Shown piece by piece: positions 13,901 to 27,900 of a stretch of 64,000 bases of DNA. Position numbers and translations under genes: made by a program. This DNA comes from Lamellibrachia columna (Eukaryota > Annelida > Polychaeta > Sabellida > Siboglinidae). Each line of letters starts with the position of its first letter. Position 1 is the stretch's first letter. Under the pieces are notes generated by a model. The model saw nothing but the letters and a program-made list of their open reading frames with translations. It had not been told where the DNA came from and did not search any database. The stretch spans positions 46,237,565 through 46,301,564 of the forward strand of contig OY759274.1 in assembly GCA_963662155.1 (NCBI GenBank). The letters run 5' to 3'.

Positions 13901-16900
13901 CTAGCGTCTACTCGACAACGACTATTAATTTCAACTAGTTCGTCTAGCGGCTACTTGTCAATGACTATTAATGTCAATTAGTTCATCTAGCGTTTACTCG
14001 ACAATGACTATTAATGTCAACTAGTTCGTCTAGCGTCTACTTGACAACGACTATTAATGTCAACTAGTTCGTCTAGCGTCTACTCGACAACGACTATTAA
14101 TGTCAACTAGTTCGTCTATCCTCTACCCGACAACTACTATTAATGTCAACTAGTTCGTCTAGCCTCTACTCGACAACGACTATTAATGTCAACTAATTCG
14201 TCAAGCGTCTACTCGTCAACGACTATTAATGTCAACTAGTTCGTCTCGCGTCTAGTCGACAACTACTATTAATGTCAATTAGTTCGTCTAGCGTCTACTC
14301 GACAACGACTGTTAATGTCAACTAGTTCGTCTAGCGGCAACTCGACAACGACTGTTAATGTCAACTAGTTCGTCCAGCGCCTAATCGACAACAACTGTTA
14401 ATGTCAACTAGATCGTCTAGCGGCTACTCGACAACGACTGTTAATGTCAACTAGTTCGTCTAGCGGCTACTCGACAACGACTATTAATGTCAAATTGTTC
14501 GTCTAGCGTCTACTCGACAACGACTATTAATGTCAACTATTTCGTCTAGCGTCTACTCGTCAACGACTATTAATGTCATCTAGTTCGTCTAGCGTCTACT
14601 CGTCAACGACTATTAATGTCAACTTGTTCGTCTAGCGTCTACTCGACAACGACTATTAATGTTAACTAATTCGTCTAGCGTCTACTCGTCAACGACTATT
14701 AATGTCAACTAGTTCATCTAGCGTCTACTCGACAACGACTATTAATGTCAACTAGTTCGTGTAGTGTCTACTCGACAACTAGTATTAATGTCAACTAGTT
14801 CGTCTAGAGTCTACTCGTCAATGACTATTAATGTCAACTAGTTCGTCTAGCCTCTACTCGACAACGACTATTAATGTCAACTAGTTCGTCTAGCCTCTAC
14901 TCAACAACGACTATTAATGTCAACTAGTTCGTCTAGCGTCTACTCGACAACGACTATTAATTTCAACTAGTTCGTCTAGCGGCTACTTGTCAATGACTAT
15001 TAATGTCAATTAGTTCATCTAGCGTTTACTCGACAATGACTATTAATGTCAACTAGTTCGTCTAGCGTCTACTCGACAACGACTATTAATGTCAACTAGT
15101 TCGTCTAGCGTCTACTCGACAACGACTATTAATGTCAACTAGTTCGTCTATCCTCTACCCGACAACTACTATTAATGTCAACTAGTTCGTCTAGTGTCTA
15201 CTCGACAACGACTGTTAATGTCAACTAGTTCGTCTTGCGGCTACTCGACAACGACTGTTAATGTCAACTAGTTCGTCTAGCGGTTACTCGAAAACGACTG
15301 TTAATGTCAACTAGTTCGCCTAGCGGCTACTCGACAACGACTGTTAATGTCAACTAGTTCGTCTAGCGGCTACTCGACAACGACTGTTAATGTCAACTAG
15401 TTCGTCTAGCGGCTACTCGAAAACGACTGTTAATGTCAACTAGTTCGTCTAGCGGTTACTCGAAAACGACTGTTAATGTCAACTAGTTCGCCTAGCGGCT
15501 ACTCGACAACGACTGTTAATGTCAACTACTTCGTCTAGCGGCTACTCGAAAACGACTGTTAATGTCAACTAGTTCGTGTAGCGGCTACTCGACAACGACT
15601 ATTAATGTCAACTAGTTCGTGTAGTGTCTACTCGACAACGACTATTAATGTCAACTAGTTCGTCTAGCGTCTACTCGATAACGACTATTAATGTCAACTA
15701 GTTCGTGTAGCGTCTACTCGGCAACGACTATTAATGTCAACTAGTTCGTCTATCCTCTACTCGACAACTACTATTAATTTCAACTAGTTCGTCTAGCGGC
15801 TACTTGTCAATGACTATTAATGTCAATTAGTTAATCTAGCGTTTACTCGACAATGACTATTAATGTGAACTAGTTCGTCTAGCGTCTACTCGACAACGAC
15901 TATTAATGTCAACTAGTTCGTCTAGCGTCTACTCGACAACGACTATTAATGTCAACTAGTTCGTCTATCCTCTACCCGACAACTACTATTAATGTCAACT
16001 AGTTCGTCTCGCGTCTACTCGACAACGATTGTTAATGTCAACTAGTTCGTCTCGCGTCCAATCGACAACGACTATTAATGTCAACTAGTTCGTCTAGCCT
16101 TTACTCGACAACGACTATTAATGTCAACTAGTTCGTCTAGCGTCTACTCGACAACGACTATTAATTTCAACTAGTTCGTCTAGCGGCTACTTGTCAATGA
16201 CTATTAATGTCAATTAGTTCATCTAGCGTTTAATCGACAATGACTATTAATGTCAACTAGTTCGTCTAGCGTCTACTCGACAACGACTATTAATGTCAAC
16301 TAGTTCGTCTAGCGTCTACTCGACAACGACTATTAATGTCAACTAGTTCGTCAATCCTCTACCCGACAACTACTATTAATGTCAACTAGTTCGTCTCGCG
16401 TCTATTCGACAACGACTATTAATGTCAACTAGTTCGTCTCGCGTCCACTCGACAACGACTATTAATGTCAACTAGTTCGTCTCGCGTCCACTCGACAACG
16501 ACTATTAATGTCAATTAGTTCGTCTGGCCTCTACTCGTCAACTACTATTAATGTCAATTAGTTCGTCTAGCGTCTACTCGACAACGACTGTTAATGTCAA
16601 CTAGTTCGTCTAGCGGCTACTCGACAACGACTGTTAATGTCAACTTGTTCGTCTAGCGGCTACTCGAAAACAACTGTTAATGTCAACTAGTTCGTCTAGC
16701 GGCTACTCGACAATGACTGTTAATGTCAACTAGTTCGTCTAGCGGCTACTCGACAACGACTGTTAATGTCAACTAGTTCGTCTAGCGTCTACTCGAAAAA
16801 TACTATTAATGTCAATTAGTTCGTCTAGTGTCTACTCGACAAAGACTGTTAATGTCAACTAGTTCGTCTCGCTGCTACTCGACAACGACTACTAATGTCA

Positions 16901-17119
16901 ACTAGTTCGTCTAGCGGCTACTCGACAACGACTGTTAATGTCAACTAGTTCGTCTAGCGGCTACTCGACAACGACTGTTAATGTCAACTAGTTCGTCTAG
17001 CGGCTACTCGACAACGACTGTTAATGTCAACTAGTTCGTCTAGCGGTTACTCGAAAACGATTGTTAATGTCAACTAGTTCGCCTAGCGGCTACTCGACAA
17101 CGACTGTTAATGTCAACTA
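7908..17119. repeat. Higher-order repeat zone 2: two copies 125/120 monomers apart
   Basis: Segment 7,908-11,959 is repeated at 13,283-17,119. The rare CTACACGACA at 8,361 and 13,736 gives 5,375 bp (125 x 43). CCAGCGCCTAAT near 8,999 and 14,374 gives the same offset. After a 5-monomer duplication present only in the first copy, the offset is 5,160 bp (120 x 43), as at 10,681 and 15,841. I noticed one difference, at 17,061 (T for C). The stretch between the copies, 11,960-13,282, matches 7,401-8,724 at 4,558 bp (106 monomers). Confidence 0.88.
9805..10234. repeat. 5-monomer (215 bp) local tandem duplication
   Basis: Five monomers beginning with the TAGTGTC variant and the CTTGCGG variant occur at 9,805-10,019 and again at 10,020-10,234. 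The second large copy has the set only once, from 15,180. The duplication, or its loss from the other copy, therefore postdates the 5.3-kb duplication. Confidence 0.88.
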
Positions 17120-17157
17120 CTTCGTCTAGCGGCTACTCGAAAACGACTGTTAATGTC

Positions 17158-18103
17158 AACTAGTTCGTGTAGCGGCTACTCGACAACGACTATTAATGTC
17201 AACTAGTTCGTGTAGTCTCTACTCGACAACGACTATTAATGTCAACTAGTTCGTCTAGCGTCTACTCGATAACGACTATTAATGTCAACTAGTTCGTCTC
17301 GCGTCCACTCGACAACGACTATTAATGTCAACTAGTTCGTCTAGCCTCTACTCGATAACGACTATTAATGTCAACTAGTTCGTCTAGCGTCTACTCGACA
17401 ACGACTGTTAATATCAACTAGTTCGTCTAGCGTCTACTCGACAACGACTATTAATGTCAACTAATTCGTCAAGCGTCTACTCGTCAACGACTATTAATGT
17501 CAACTAGTTCGTCTCGCGTCTAGTCGACAACTACTATTAATGTCAATTAGTTCGTCTAGCGTCTACTCGACAACGACTGTTAATGTCAACTAGTTCGTCT
17601 AGCGGCAACACGACAACGACTGTTAATGTCAACTAGTTCGTGTAGCGGCTACTCGACAACGACTATTAATGTCAACTAGTTCGTGTAGTGTCTACTCGAC
17701 AACGACTATTAATGTCAACTAGTTCGTCTAGCGTCTACTCGATAACGACTATTAATGTCAACTAGTTCGTCTCGCGTCCACTCGACAACGACTATTAATG
17801 TCAACTAGTTCGTATAGCCTCTACTCTATAACGACTATTAATGTCAACTAGTTCGTCTAGCGTCTACTCGACAACGACTATTAATATCAACTAGTTCGTC
17901 TAGCGTCTACTCGACAACGACTATTAATGTCAACTAATTCGTCAAGCGTCTACTCGTCAACGACTATTAATGTCAACTAGTTTGTCTCGCGTCTAGTCGA
18001 CAACTACTATTAATGTCAATTAGTTCGTCTAGCGTCTACTCGACAACGACTGTTAATGTCAACTAGTTCGTCTAGCGGCAAAACGACAACGACTGTTAAT
18101 GTC
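17158..18103. repeat. Second 11-monomer (473 bp) local tandem duplication
   Basis: 17,158-17,630 and 17,631-18,103 share the order of variants GTGTAGCGG, GTGTAGT, GATAACG, CTCGCGTCCAC, TAATATC and AATTCGTCAAG, at an offset of exactly 473 bp. The copies have several differences (for example CTGTTAATATC against CTATTAATATC), so this event is older than the one at 6,580. Confidence 0.8.
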
Positions 18104-20081
18104 AACTAGTTCGTCCAGCGGCTAATCGACAACAACTATTAATGTCAACTAGTTCGTGTAGTGTCTACTCGACAACGACTATTAATGTCAACTAGTTCGT
18201 CTAGCGTCTACTCGATAACGACTATTAATGTCAACTAGTTCGTGTAGCGTCTACTCGGCAACGACTATTAATGTCAACTAGTTCGTCTATCCTCTACTCG
18301 ACAACTACTATTAATGTCAACTAGTTCGTCTCGCGTCTACCCGACAACGACTATTAATGTCAACTAGTTCGTCTCGCGTCCACTCGACAACGACTATTAA
18401 TGTCAATTAGTTCGTCTAGCCTCTACTCGATAACGACTATTAATGTCAACTAGTTCGTCTAGCGTCTACTCGACAACGACTATTAATGTCAACTATTTCG
18501 TCTATCCTCTACTCGACAACTACTATTAATTTCAACTAGTTCGTCTCGCGTCTACTCGACAACGACTATTAATGCCAACTAGTTCGTGTAGTGTCTACTC
18601 GACAACGACTATTAATGTCAACTAGTTCGTCTAGCGTCTATTCGACAACTACTATTAATTTCAACTAGTTCGTCTCGCGGCTACTCGACAACGACTATTA
18701 ATGTCAACTAGTTCGTCTCGCGTCCACTCGAAAACGACTATTAATGTCAACTAGTTCATCTAGCGTCTACTCGACAACTACTATTAATGTCAACTAGTTC
18801 GTTTAGTGTCTACTCGACAACGACTATTAATGTCAACTAGTTCGTCTAGCATCTACTCGACAACGACTATTAATGTCAACTAGTTCGTGTAGCGTCTACT
18901 CGGCAACGACTATTAATGTCAACTAGTTCGTCTATCCTCTACTCGACAACTACTATTAATATCAACTAGTTCGTCTCGCATCTACTCGACAACGACTATT
19001 AATGTCAAATAGTTCGTGTAGTGTCTACTCGACAACTACTATTAATGTCAACTAGTTCGTCTAGCGTCTACTCGACAACTAGTATTAATGTCAAATAGTT
19101 CGTCTAGAGTCTACTCGTCAACGACTATTAATGTCAACTAGTTCGTCTAGCCTCTACTCGACAACGACTATTAATGTCAACTACTTCGTCTAGCGTCTAC
19201 TCGACAACGACTATTAAATTCAACTAGTTCATCTAGCGTCTACTCGACAACGACTATTAATGTCAACTAGTTCGTGTAGTGTCTACTCGAAAACGACAAT
19301 TAATGTCAACTAGTTCGTCTAGCAACTACTCGACAACGACTATTAATGTCAACTAGTTCGTGTAGCGTCTACTCGGCAACGACTATTAATGTCAAGTAGT
19401 TCGTCTCGCTTCTACTCGACAACGATTATTAATGTCAACTAGTTCGTCTCACGTTCACTCGACAACGACTATTAATGTCAACTAGTTCGTCTAACGTCTA
19501 CTCGATAACGACTATTAATGTCAACTAGTTCGTCTAGCGTCTACTCGACAACTAGTATTAATGTCAACTAGTTCGTCTAGAGTCTACTCGTCAACGACTA
19601 TTAATGTCAACTAGTTCGTCTAGCGGCTACTCGACAACGACTATTAATGTCAACTAGTTCGTCTAGCTGCTACTCGGCAATGACTGTTAATGCCAAATAG
19701 TTCGTCTAGCCTCTATTCGACAACGACTATTAATGTCAACTACTTCGTCTAGCGTCTACTCGACAACGAATATTAATTTCAACTAGTTCGTCAAGCGGCT
19801 ACTTGTCAATGACTATTAATGTCAATTAGTTCATCTAGCGTTTACTCGACAATGACTATTAATGTCAACTAGTTCGTCTAGCGTCTACTCGACAACGACT
19901 ATTAATGTCAACTAGTTCGTCTAGCGTCTACTCGACAACGACTATTAATGTCAACTAGTTCGTCTATCCTCTACCCGACAACTACTATTAATGTCAACTA
20001 GTTCGTCTCGCCTCTACTCGAAAACGATTATTAATGTCAAATAGTTCGTCTCGCGTCCACTCGACAACGACTATTAATGTC

Positions 20082-20152
20082 AACTAGTTCGTCTAGCCTC
20101 TACTCGAGGCTATGTTAACGTTAATGTCCACTCGACAACGACTATTAATGTC
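20082..20152. repeat. Rearranged monomer with a 28-bp insertion (20,108-20,135)
   Basis: This unit is 71 bp instead of 43. After ACTCGA at 20,107 there are 12 bases, GGCTATGTTAAC, that resemble no other monomer I saw. Then comes GTTAATGTC, which is a monomer tail, and then CACTCGACAACGAC, which is the second half of a CTCGCGTCCACTC-type monomer. Filler plus joined fragments is the usual look of end-joining repair. Downstream monomers keep the new phase for 32 kb. Confidence 0.85.
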
Positions 20153-21958
20153 AACTAGTTCGTCTAGCGTCTACTCGACAACTACTATAAATGTCAACTA
20201 GTTCGTGTAGCGTCTACTCGACAACGACTATTAATGTCAACTAGTTCGTCTAGCTTCAACTCGACAACGACTATTAATGTCAACTAGTTCGTCTAGCGTC
20301 TACTCCACAACGATTATTAATGTCAACTAGTTCATCTACCGTCTACTCGACAACGACTATTAATGTCATCTAGTTCGTCTAGCGTCTACTCGACAACGAC
20401 TATTAATGTCAACTAGTTCGTCTCGCATCTACTCGACAACGACTTTTAATGTCAACTAGTTCGTCTCGCGTCCACTCGACAACGACTATTAATGTCAAAT
20501 AGTTCGTCTATCCTCTACTCGACAACTACTATTAATGTCAACTAGTTCGTCTCACGTCTACTCGACAACGACTATTAATGTCAACTAGCTCGTCTAGCGT
20601 CTACTCAACAACGACTATTAAAGTCAACTAGTTCGTCTAGCAACTACTCGACAACTAGTATTAAAGTCAACTAGTTCGTCTACCGTCTACTCGACAACGA
20701 CTATTAATGTCAACTAATTCGTGTAGTGTCTACTCGACAACGACAATTAATATCAACTAGTTCGTCTAGCATCTACTCGACAACGACTATTAATGTCAAC
20801 TAGTTCGTGTAGCGTCTACTCGGCAACGACTATTAATGTCAACTAGTTCGTCTATCCTCTACTCGACAACTACTATTAATATCAACTAGTTCGTCTCGCG
20901 TCTACTCGACAACGACTATTAATGTCAACTAGTTCGTGTAGTGTCTACTCGACAACGACTATTAATGTCAACTAGTTCGTCTACCGTCTACTCGACAACT
21001 ACTATTAATTTCAACTAGTTCGTCTCGCGTCTACTCGACAACGACTATTAATGTAAACTAGTTCGTCTCGCGTCCACTCGACAACGACTATTAATGTCAA
21101 CTAGTTCATCTAGCGTCTACTCGACAACTACTATTAATGTCAACTAGTTCGTGTAGAGTCTACTCGACAACGACTATTAATGTCAACTAGTTCGTCTAGC
21201 ATCTACTCGACAACGACTATTAATGTCAACTAGTTCGTGTAGCGTCTACTCGGCAACGACTATTAATGTCAACTAGTTCGTCTATCCTCTACTCGACAAC
21301 TACTATTAATATCAACTAGTTCGTCTCGGGTCTACTCGACAACGACTATTAATGTCAACTAGTTCGTGTAGTGTCTACTCGACAACTACTATTAATGTCA
21401 ACTAGTTCGTCTAGCGTCTACTCGACAACTAGTATTAATGTCAAATAGTTCGTCTAGAGTCTACTCGTCAACGACTATTAATGTCAACTAGTTCGTCTAG
21501 CCTCTACTCAACAACGACTATTAATGTCAACTAGTTCGTCTAGCGTCTACTCGACAACGACTATTAATATCAACTAGTTCGTCTAGCGTCTACTCGACAA
21601 TGACTATTAATGTCAACTAGTTCGTCTAGCGTCTACTCGTCAACGACTATTAATGTCATCTAGTTCGTCTAGCATCTACTCGTCAACGACTATTAATGTC
21701 AACTAGTTCGTCTAGCGTCTACTCGACAACGACTATTAATGTTAACTAATTCGTCTAGCGTCTACTCGTCAACGACTATTAATGTCAACTTGTTCATCTA
21801 GCGTCTACTCGACAACGACTATTAATGTCAACTAGTTCGTGTAGTGTCTACTCGAAAACGACAATTAATGTCAACTAGTTCGTCTAGCAACTACTCGACA
21901 ACGACTATTAATGTCAACTAGTTCGTGTAGCGTCTACTCGGCAACGACTATTAATGTC

Positions 21959-24900
21959 AACTAGTTCGTCTATCCTCTACTCGACAGCTACTATTAGTAT
22001 CAACTAGTTCGTCTTGTGTCTACTCGACAACGACTATTAATGTCAACTAGTTCGTGTAGTTTCTACTCGACAACGACTATTAATGTCAACTAGTTGATCT
22101 AGCGTCTACTCGACAACTACTATTAATGTCAACTAGTTCGTCTCGCGTCTACTCGACAACGACTATTAATGTCAACTAGTTCGTCTCGCGTCCACTCGAC
22201 AAAGACTATTAATATCAAATAGTTCGTCTAGCGTCTACTCGACAACTACTATAAATGTCAACTAGTTCGTGTAGCGTCTACTCGACAATGACTATTAATG
22301 TCAACTAATTCGTCTAGCGCCTACTCGACATCGACTATTAATGTCAACTAGTTCTTCTATCGTCTACTCGACAACGACTATTAATGTCAACTAGTTCGTC
22401 TAGCGTCTACTCGACAACGATTATTAATGTCAACTAGTTCGTCTACCGTCTACTCGACAACGACTATTAATATAAACTAGTTCGTCTAGCGTCAACTCGA
22501 CAACTAATATTAATGTCAACTAGTTCGTCTCGCGTCTACTCGTCAATGACTATTAATGTCAACTAGTTCGTCTAGCCTCTACTCGACAACGACTATTAAT
22601 GTCAACTAGTTCGTGTAGTGTCTACTCGACATCGACAATTAATGTCAACTAGTTCGTCTAGCATCTACTCGACAAAGACTATTAATGTCAACTAGTTCGT
22701 CTATCCTCTACTCGACAACTACTATTAATGTCAACTAGTTCGTCTCGTGTCTACTCGACAACGACTATTAATGTCAACTAGTTCGTATAGTGTCTACTCG
22801 ACAACGACTATTAATGTCAACTAGTTCGTCTAGCGTCTACTCGACAACTACTATTAATGTCAACTAGTTCGTCTCGCATCTACTCGACAACGGCTATTAA
22901 TGTCAACTAGTTCGTCTCGCGTCCACTCGACAACGACTATTAATGTCAACTAGTTCGTCTAGCGTCTACTCGACAACTACTATAAATGTCAACTAGTTCG
23001 TGTAGCGTCTACTCGACAACGACTATTAATGTCAACTAGTTCGTCTAACTTCTACTCGACAACGACTATTAATGTCAACTAGTTCGTCTATCGTCTACTC
23101 GACAACGACTATTAATGTCAACTAGTTCGTCTAGCGTCTACTCGTCAACGACTATTAATGTCAACTAGTTCATCTAGCATCTACTCGACAACGACTGTTA
23201 ATGTCAACTAGTTCGTGTAGTGTCTACTCGACAACGACTATTAATGTCAACTAGTTCGTCTAGCGTCTACTCGACAAAGACTATTAATGTCAACTAGTTC
23301 GTGTAGCGTCTACTCGGCAACGACTATTAATGTCAACTAGTTCGTCTATCCTCTACTCGACAACTACTATTAATGTCAACTAGTTCGTATAGTGTCTACT
23401 CGACAACGACAATTAATGTCAACTAGTTCGTCTAGCGTGTACTCGTCAACGACTATTAATGTCAACTAGTTCGTCTAGCGTGTACTCGACAACTACTATT
23501 AATGTCAACTAGTTCGTCTCGCGTCTACTCGACAACGACTATTAATATCAACTGTTTTGTCTCGCATGCACTCGACAACGACTATTAATGTCAACTAGTT
23601 CGTCTAGCGTCTACTCGACAACTACTATTAATGTCAATTAGTTCGTCTAGCGTCTACTCGACAACGACTGTTAATGTCAACTAGTTCGTCTCGCGGCTAC
23701 TCGACAACGACTACTAATGTTAACTAGTTCGTCTAGCGTCTACTCGACAACGACTATTAATGTCAACTAGTTCGTCTATCGTCTACTCGACAACGACTAT
23801 TAATGTCAACTAGTTCGTCTATCCTCTACTCGACAGCTACTATTAGTATCAACTAGTTCGTCTTGTGTCTACTCGACAACGACTATTAATGTCAACTAGT
23901 TCGTGTAGTTTCTACTCGACAACGACTATTAATGTCAACTAGTTCGTCTAGCGTCTACTCGACAACGACTATTAATGTTAACTAATTCGTCTAGCGTCTA
24001 CTCGTCAACGACTATTAATGTCAACTTGTTCATCTAGCGTCTACTCGACAACGACTATTAATGTCAACTAGTTCGTGTAGTGTCTACTCGAAAACGACAA
24101 TTAATGTCAACTAGTTCGTCTAGCAACTACTCGACAACGACTATTAATGTCAACTAGTTCGTGTAGCGTCTACTCGGCAACGACTATTAATGTCAACTAG
24201 TTCGTCTATCCTCTACTCGACAGCTACTATTAGTATCAACTAGTTCGTCTTGTGTCTACTCGACAACGACTATTAATGTCAACTAGTTCGTGTAGTTTCT
24301 ACTCGACAACGACTATTAATGTCAACTAGTTGATCTAGCGTCTACTCGACAACTACTATTAATGTCAACTAGTTCGTCTCGCGTCTACTCGACAACGACT
24401 ATTAATGTCAACTAGTTCGTCTCGCGTCCACTCGACAAAGACTATTAATATCAAATAGTTCGTCTAGCGTCTACTCGACAACTACTATAAATGTCAACTA
24501 GTTCGTGTAGCGTCTACTCGACAATGACTATTAATGTCAACTAATTCGTCTAGCGCCTACTCGACATCGACTATTAATGTCAACTAGTTCTTCTATCGTC
24601 TACTCGACAACGACTATTAATGTCAACTAGTTCGTCTAGCGTCTACTCGACAACGATTATTAATGTCAACTAGTTCGTCTACCGTCTACTCGACAACGAC
24701 TATTAATATAAACTAGTTCGTCTAGCGTCAACTCGACAACTAATATTAATGTCAACTAGTTCGTCTCGCGTCTACTCGTCAATGACTATTAATGTCAACT
24801 AGTTCGTCTAGCCTCTACTCGACAACGACTATTAATGTCAACTAGTTCGTGTAGTGTCTACTCGACATCGACAATTAATGTCAACTAGTTCGTCTAGCAT

Positions 24901-27900
24901 CTACTCGACAAAGACTATTAATGTCAACTAGTTCGTCTATCCTCTACTCGACAACTACTATTAATGTCAACTAGTTCGTCTCGTGTCTACTCGACAACGA
25001 CTATTAATGTCAACTAGTTCGTATAGTGTCTACTCGACAACGACTATTAATGTCAACTAGTTCGTCTAGCGTCTACTCGACAACTACTATTAATGTCAAC
25101 TAGTTCGTCTCGCATCTACTCGACAACGGCTATTAATGTCAACTAGTTCGTCTCGCGTCCACTCGACAACGACTATTAATGTCAACTAGTTCGTCTAGCG
25201 TCTACTCGACAACTACTATAAATGTCAACTAGTTCGTGTAGCGTCTACTCGACAACGACTATTAATGTCAACTAGTTCGTCTAACTTCTACTCGACAACG
25301 ACTATTAATGTCAACTAGTTCGTCTATCGTCTACTCGACAACGACTATTAATGTCAACTAGTTCGTCTAGCGTCTACTCGTCAACGACTATTAATGTCAA
25401 CTAGTTCATCTAGCATCTACTCGACAACGACTGTTAATGTCAACTAGTTCGTGTAGTGTCTACTCGACAACGACTATTAATGTCAACTAGTTCGTCTAGC
25501 GTCTACTCGACAAAGACTATTAATGTCAACTAGTTCGTGTAGCGTCTACTCGGCAACGACTATTAATGTCAACTAGTTCGTCTATCCTCTACTCGACAAC
25601 TACTATTAATGTCAACTAGTTCGTATAGTGTCTACTCGACAACGACAATTAATGTCAACTAGTTCGTCTAGCGTGTACTCGTCAACGACTATTAATGTCA
25701 ACTAGTTCGTCTAGCGTGTACTCGACAACTACTATTAATGTCAACTAGTTCGTCTCGCGTCTACTCGACAACGACTATTAATATCAACTGTTTTGTCTCG
25801 CATGCACTCGACAACGACTATTAATGTCAACTAGTTCGTCTAGCGTCTACTCGACAACTACTATTAATGTCAATTAGTTCGTCTAGCGTCTACTCGACAA
25901 CGACTGTTAATGTCAACTAGTTCGTCTCGCGGCTACTCGACAACGACTACTAATGTTAACTAGTTCGTCTAGCGTCTACTCGACAACGACTATTAATGTC
26001 AACTAGTTCGTCTATCGTCTACTCGACAACGACTATTAATGTCAACTAGTTCGTCTATCCTCTACTCGACAGCTACTATTAGTATCAACTAGTTCGTCTT
26101 GTGTCTACTCGACAACGACTATTAATGTCAACTAGTTCGTGTAGTTTCTACTCGACAACGACTATTAATGTCAACTAGTTGATCTAGCGTCTACTCGACA
26201 ACTACTATTAATGTCAACTAGTTCGTCTCGCGTCTACTCGACAACGACTATTAATGTCAACTAGTTCGTCTCGCGTCCACTCGACAAAGACTATTAATAT
26301 CAAATAGTTCGTCTAGCGTCTACTCGACAACTACTATAAATGTCAACTAGTTCGTGTAGCGTCTACTCGACAATGACTATTAATGTCAACTAATTCGTCT
26401 AGCGCCTACTCGACATCGACTATTAATGTCAACTAGTTCTTCTATCGTCTACTCGACAACGACTATTAATGTCAACTAGTTCGTCTAGCGTCTACTCGAC
26501 AACGATTATTAATGTCAACTAGTTCGTCTACCGTCTACTCGACAACGACTATTAATATAAACTAGTTCGTCTAGCGTCTACTCGACAACTAATATTAATG
26601 TCAACTAGTTCGTCTCGCGTCTACTCGTCAATGTCTATTAATGTCAACTAGTTCGTCTAGCCTCTACTCGACAACGACTATTAATGTCAACTAGTTCGTG
26701 TAGTGTCTACTCGACATCGACAATTAATGTCAACTAGTTCGTCTAGCATCTACTCGACAACGACTATTAATGTCAACTAGTTCGTCTATCCTCTACTCGA
26801 CAACTACTATTAATGTCAACTAGTTCGTCTCGTGTCTACTCGACAACGACTATTAATGTCAACTAGTTCGTATAGTGTCTACTCGACAACGACTACTAAT
26901 GTCAACTAGTTCGTCTAGCGTCTACTCGACAACTACTATTAATGTCAACTAGTTCGTCTCGCATCTACTCGACAACGGCTATTAATGTCAACTAGTTCGT
27001 CTCGCGTCCACTCGACAACGACTATTAATGTCAACTAGTTCGTCTAGCGTCTACTCGACAACTACTATAAATGTCAACTAGTTCGTGTAGCGTCTACTCG
27101 ACAACGACTATTAATGTCAACTAGTTCGTCTAACTTCTACTCGACAACGACTATTAATGTCAACTAGTTCGTCTATCGTCTACTCGACAACGACTATTAA
27201 TGTCAACTAGTTCGTCTAGCGTCTACTCGTCAACGACTATTAATGTCAACTAGTTCATCTAGCGTCTACTCGACAACGACTGTTAATGTCAACTAGTTCG
27301 TGTAGTGTCTACTCGACAACGACTATTAATGTCAACTAGTTCGTCTAGCGTCTACTCGACAAAGACTATTAATGTCAACTAGTTCGTGTAGCGTCTACTC
27401 GGCAACGACTATTAATGTCAACTAGTTCGTCTATCCTCTACTCGACAACTACTATTAATGTCAACTAGTTCGTATAGTGTCTACTCGACAACGACAATTA
27501 ATGTCAACTAGTTCGTCTAGCGTGTACTCGTCAACGACTATTAATGTCAACTAGTTCGTCTAGCGTGTACTCGACAACTACTATTAATGTCAACTAGTTC
27601 GTCTCGCGTCTACTCGACAACGACTATTAATATCAACTGTTTTGTCTCGCATGCACTCGACAACGACTATTAATGTCAACTAGTTCGTCTAGCGTCTACT
27701 CGACAACTACTATTAATGTCAATTAGTTCGTCTAGCGTCTACTCGACAACGACTGTTAATGTCAACTAGTTCGTCTCGCGGCTACTCGACAACGACTACT
27801 AATGTTAACTAGTTCGTCTAGCGTCTACTCGACAACGACTATTAATGTCAACTAGTTCGTCTAGCGTCTACTCGACAACGACTATTAATGTCAACTAGTT

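Larger units (their letters stand above)
17120..21958. repeat. Satellite zone 3: less regular, diverged monomers
   Basis: Monomers remain 43 bp here, but long exact repeats are fewer and private substitutions are commoner than on either side. A weaker repeat relates ~18,600-19,100 to ~20,950-21,430 (54 monomers plus the 28-bp insertion). The zone also contains the only badly scrambled monomer of the array. Confidence 0.7.
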
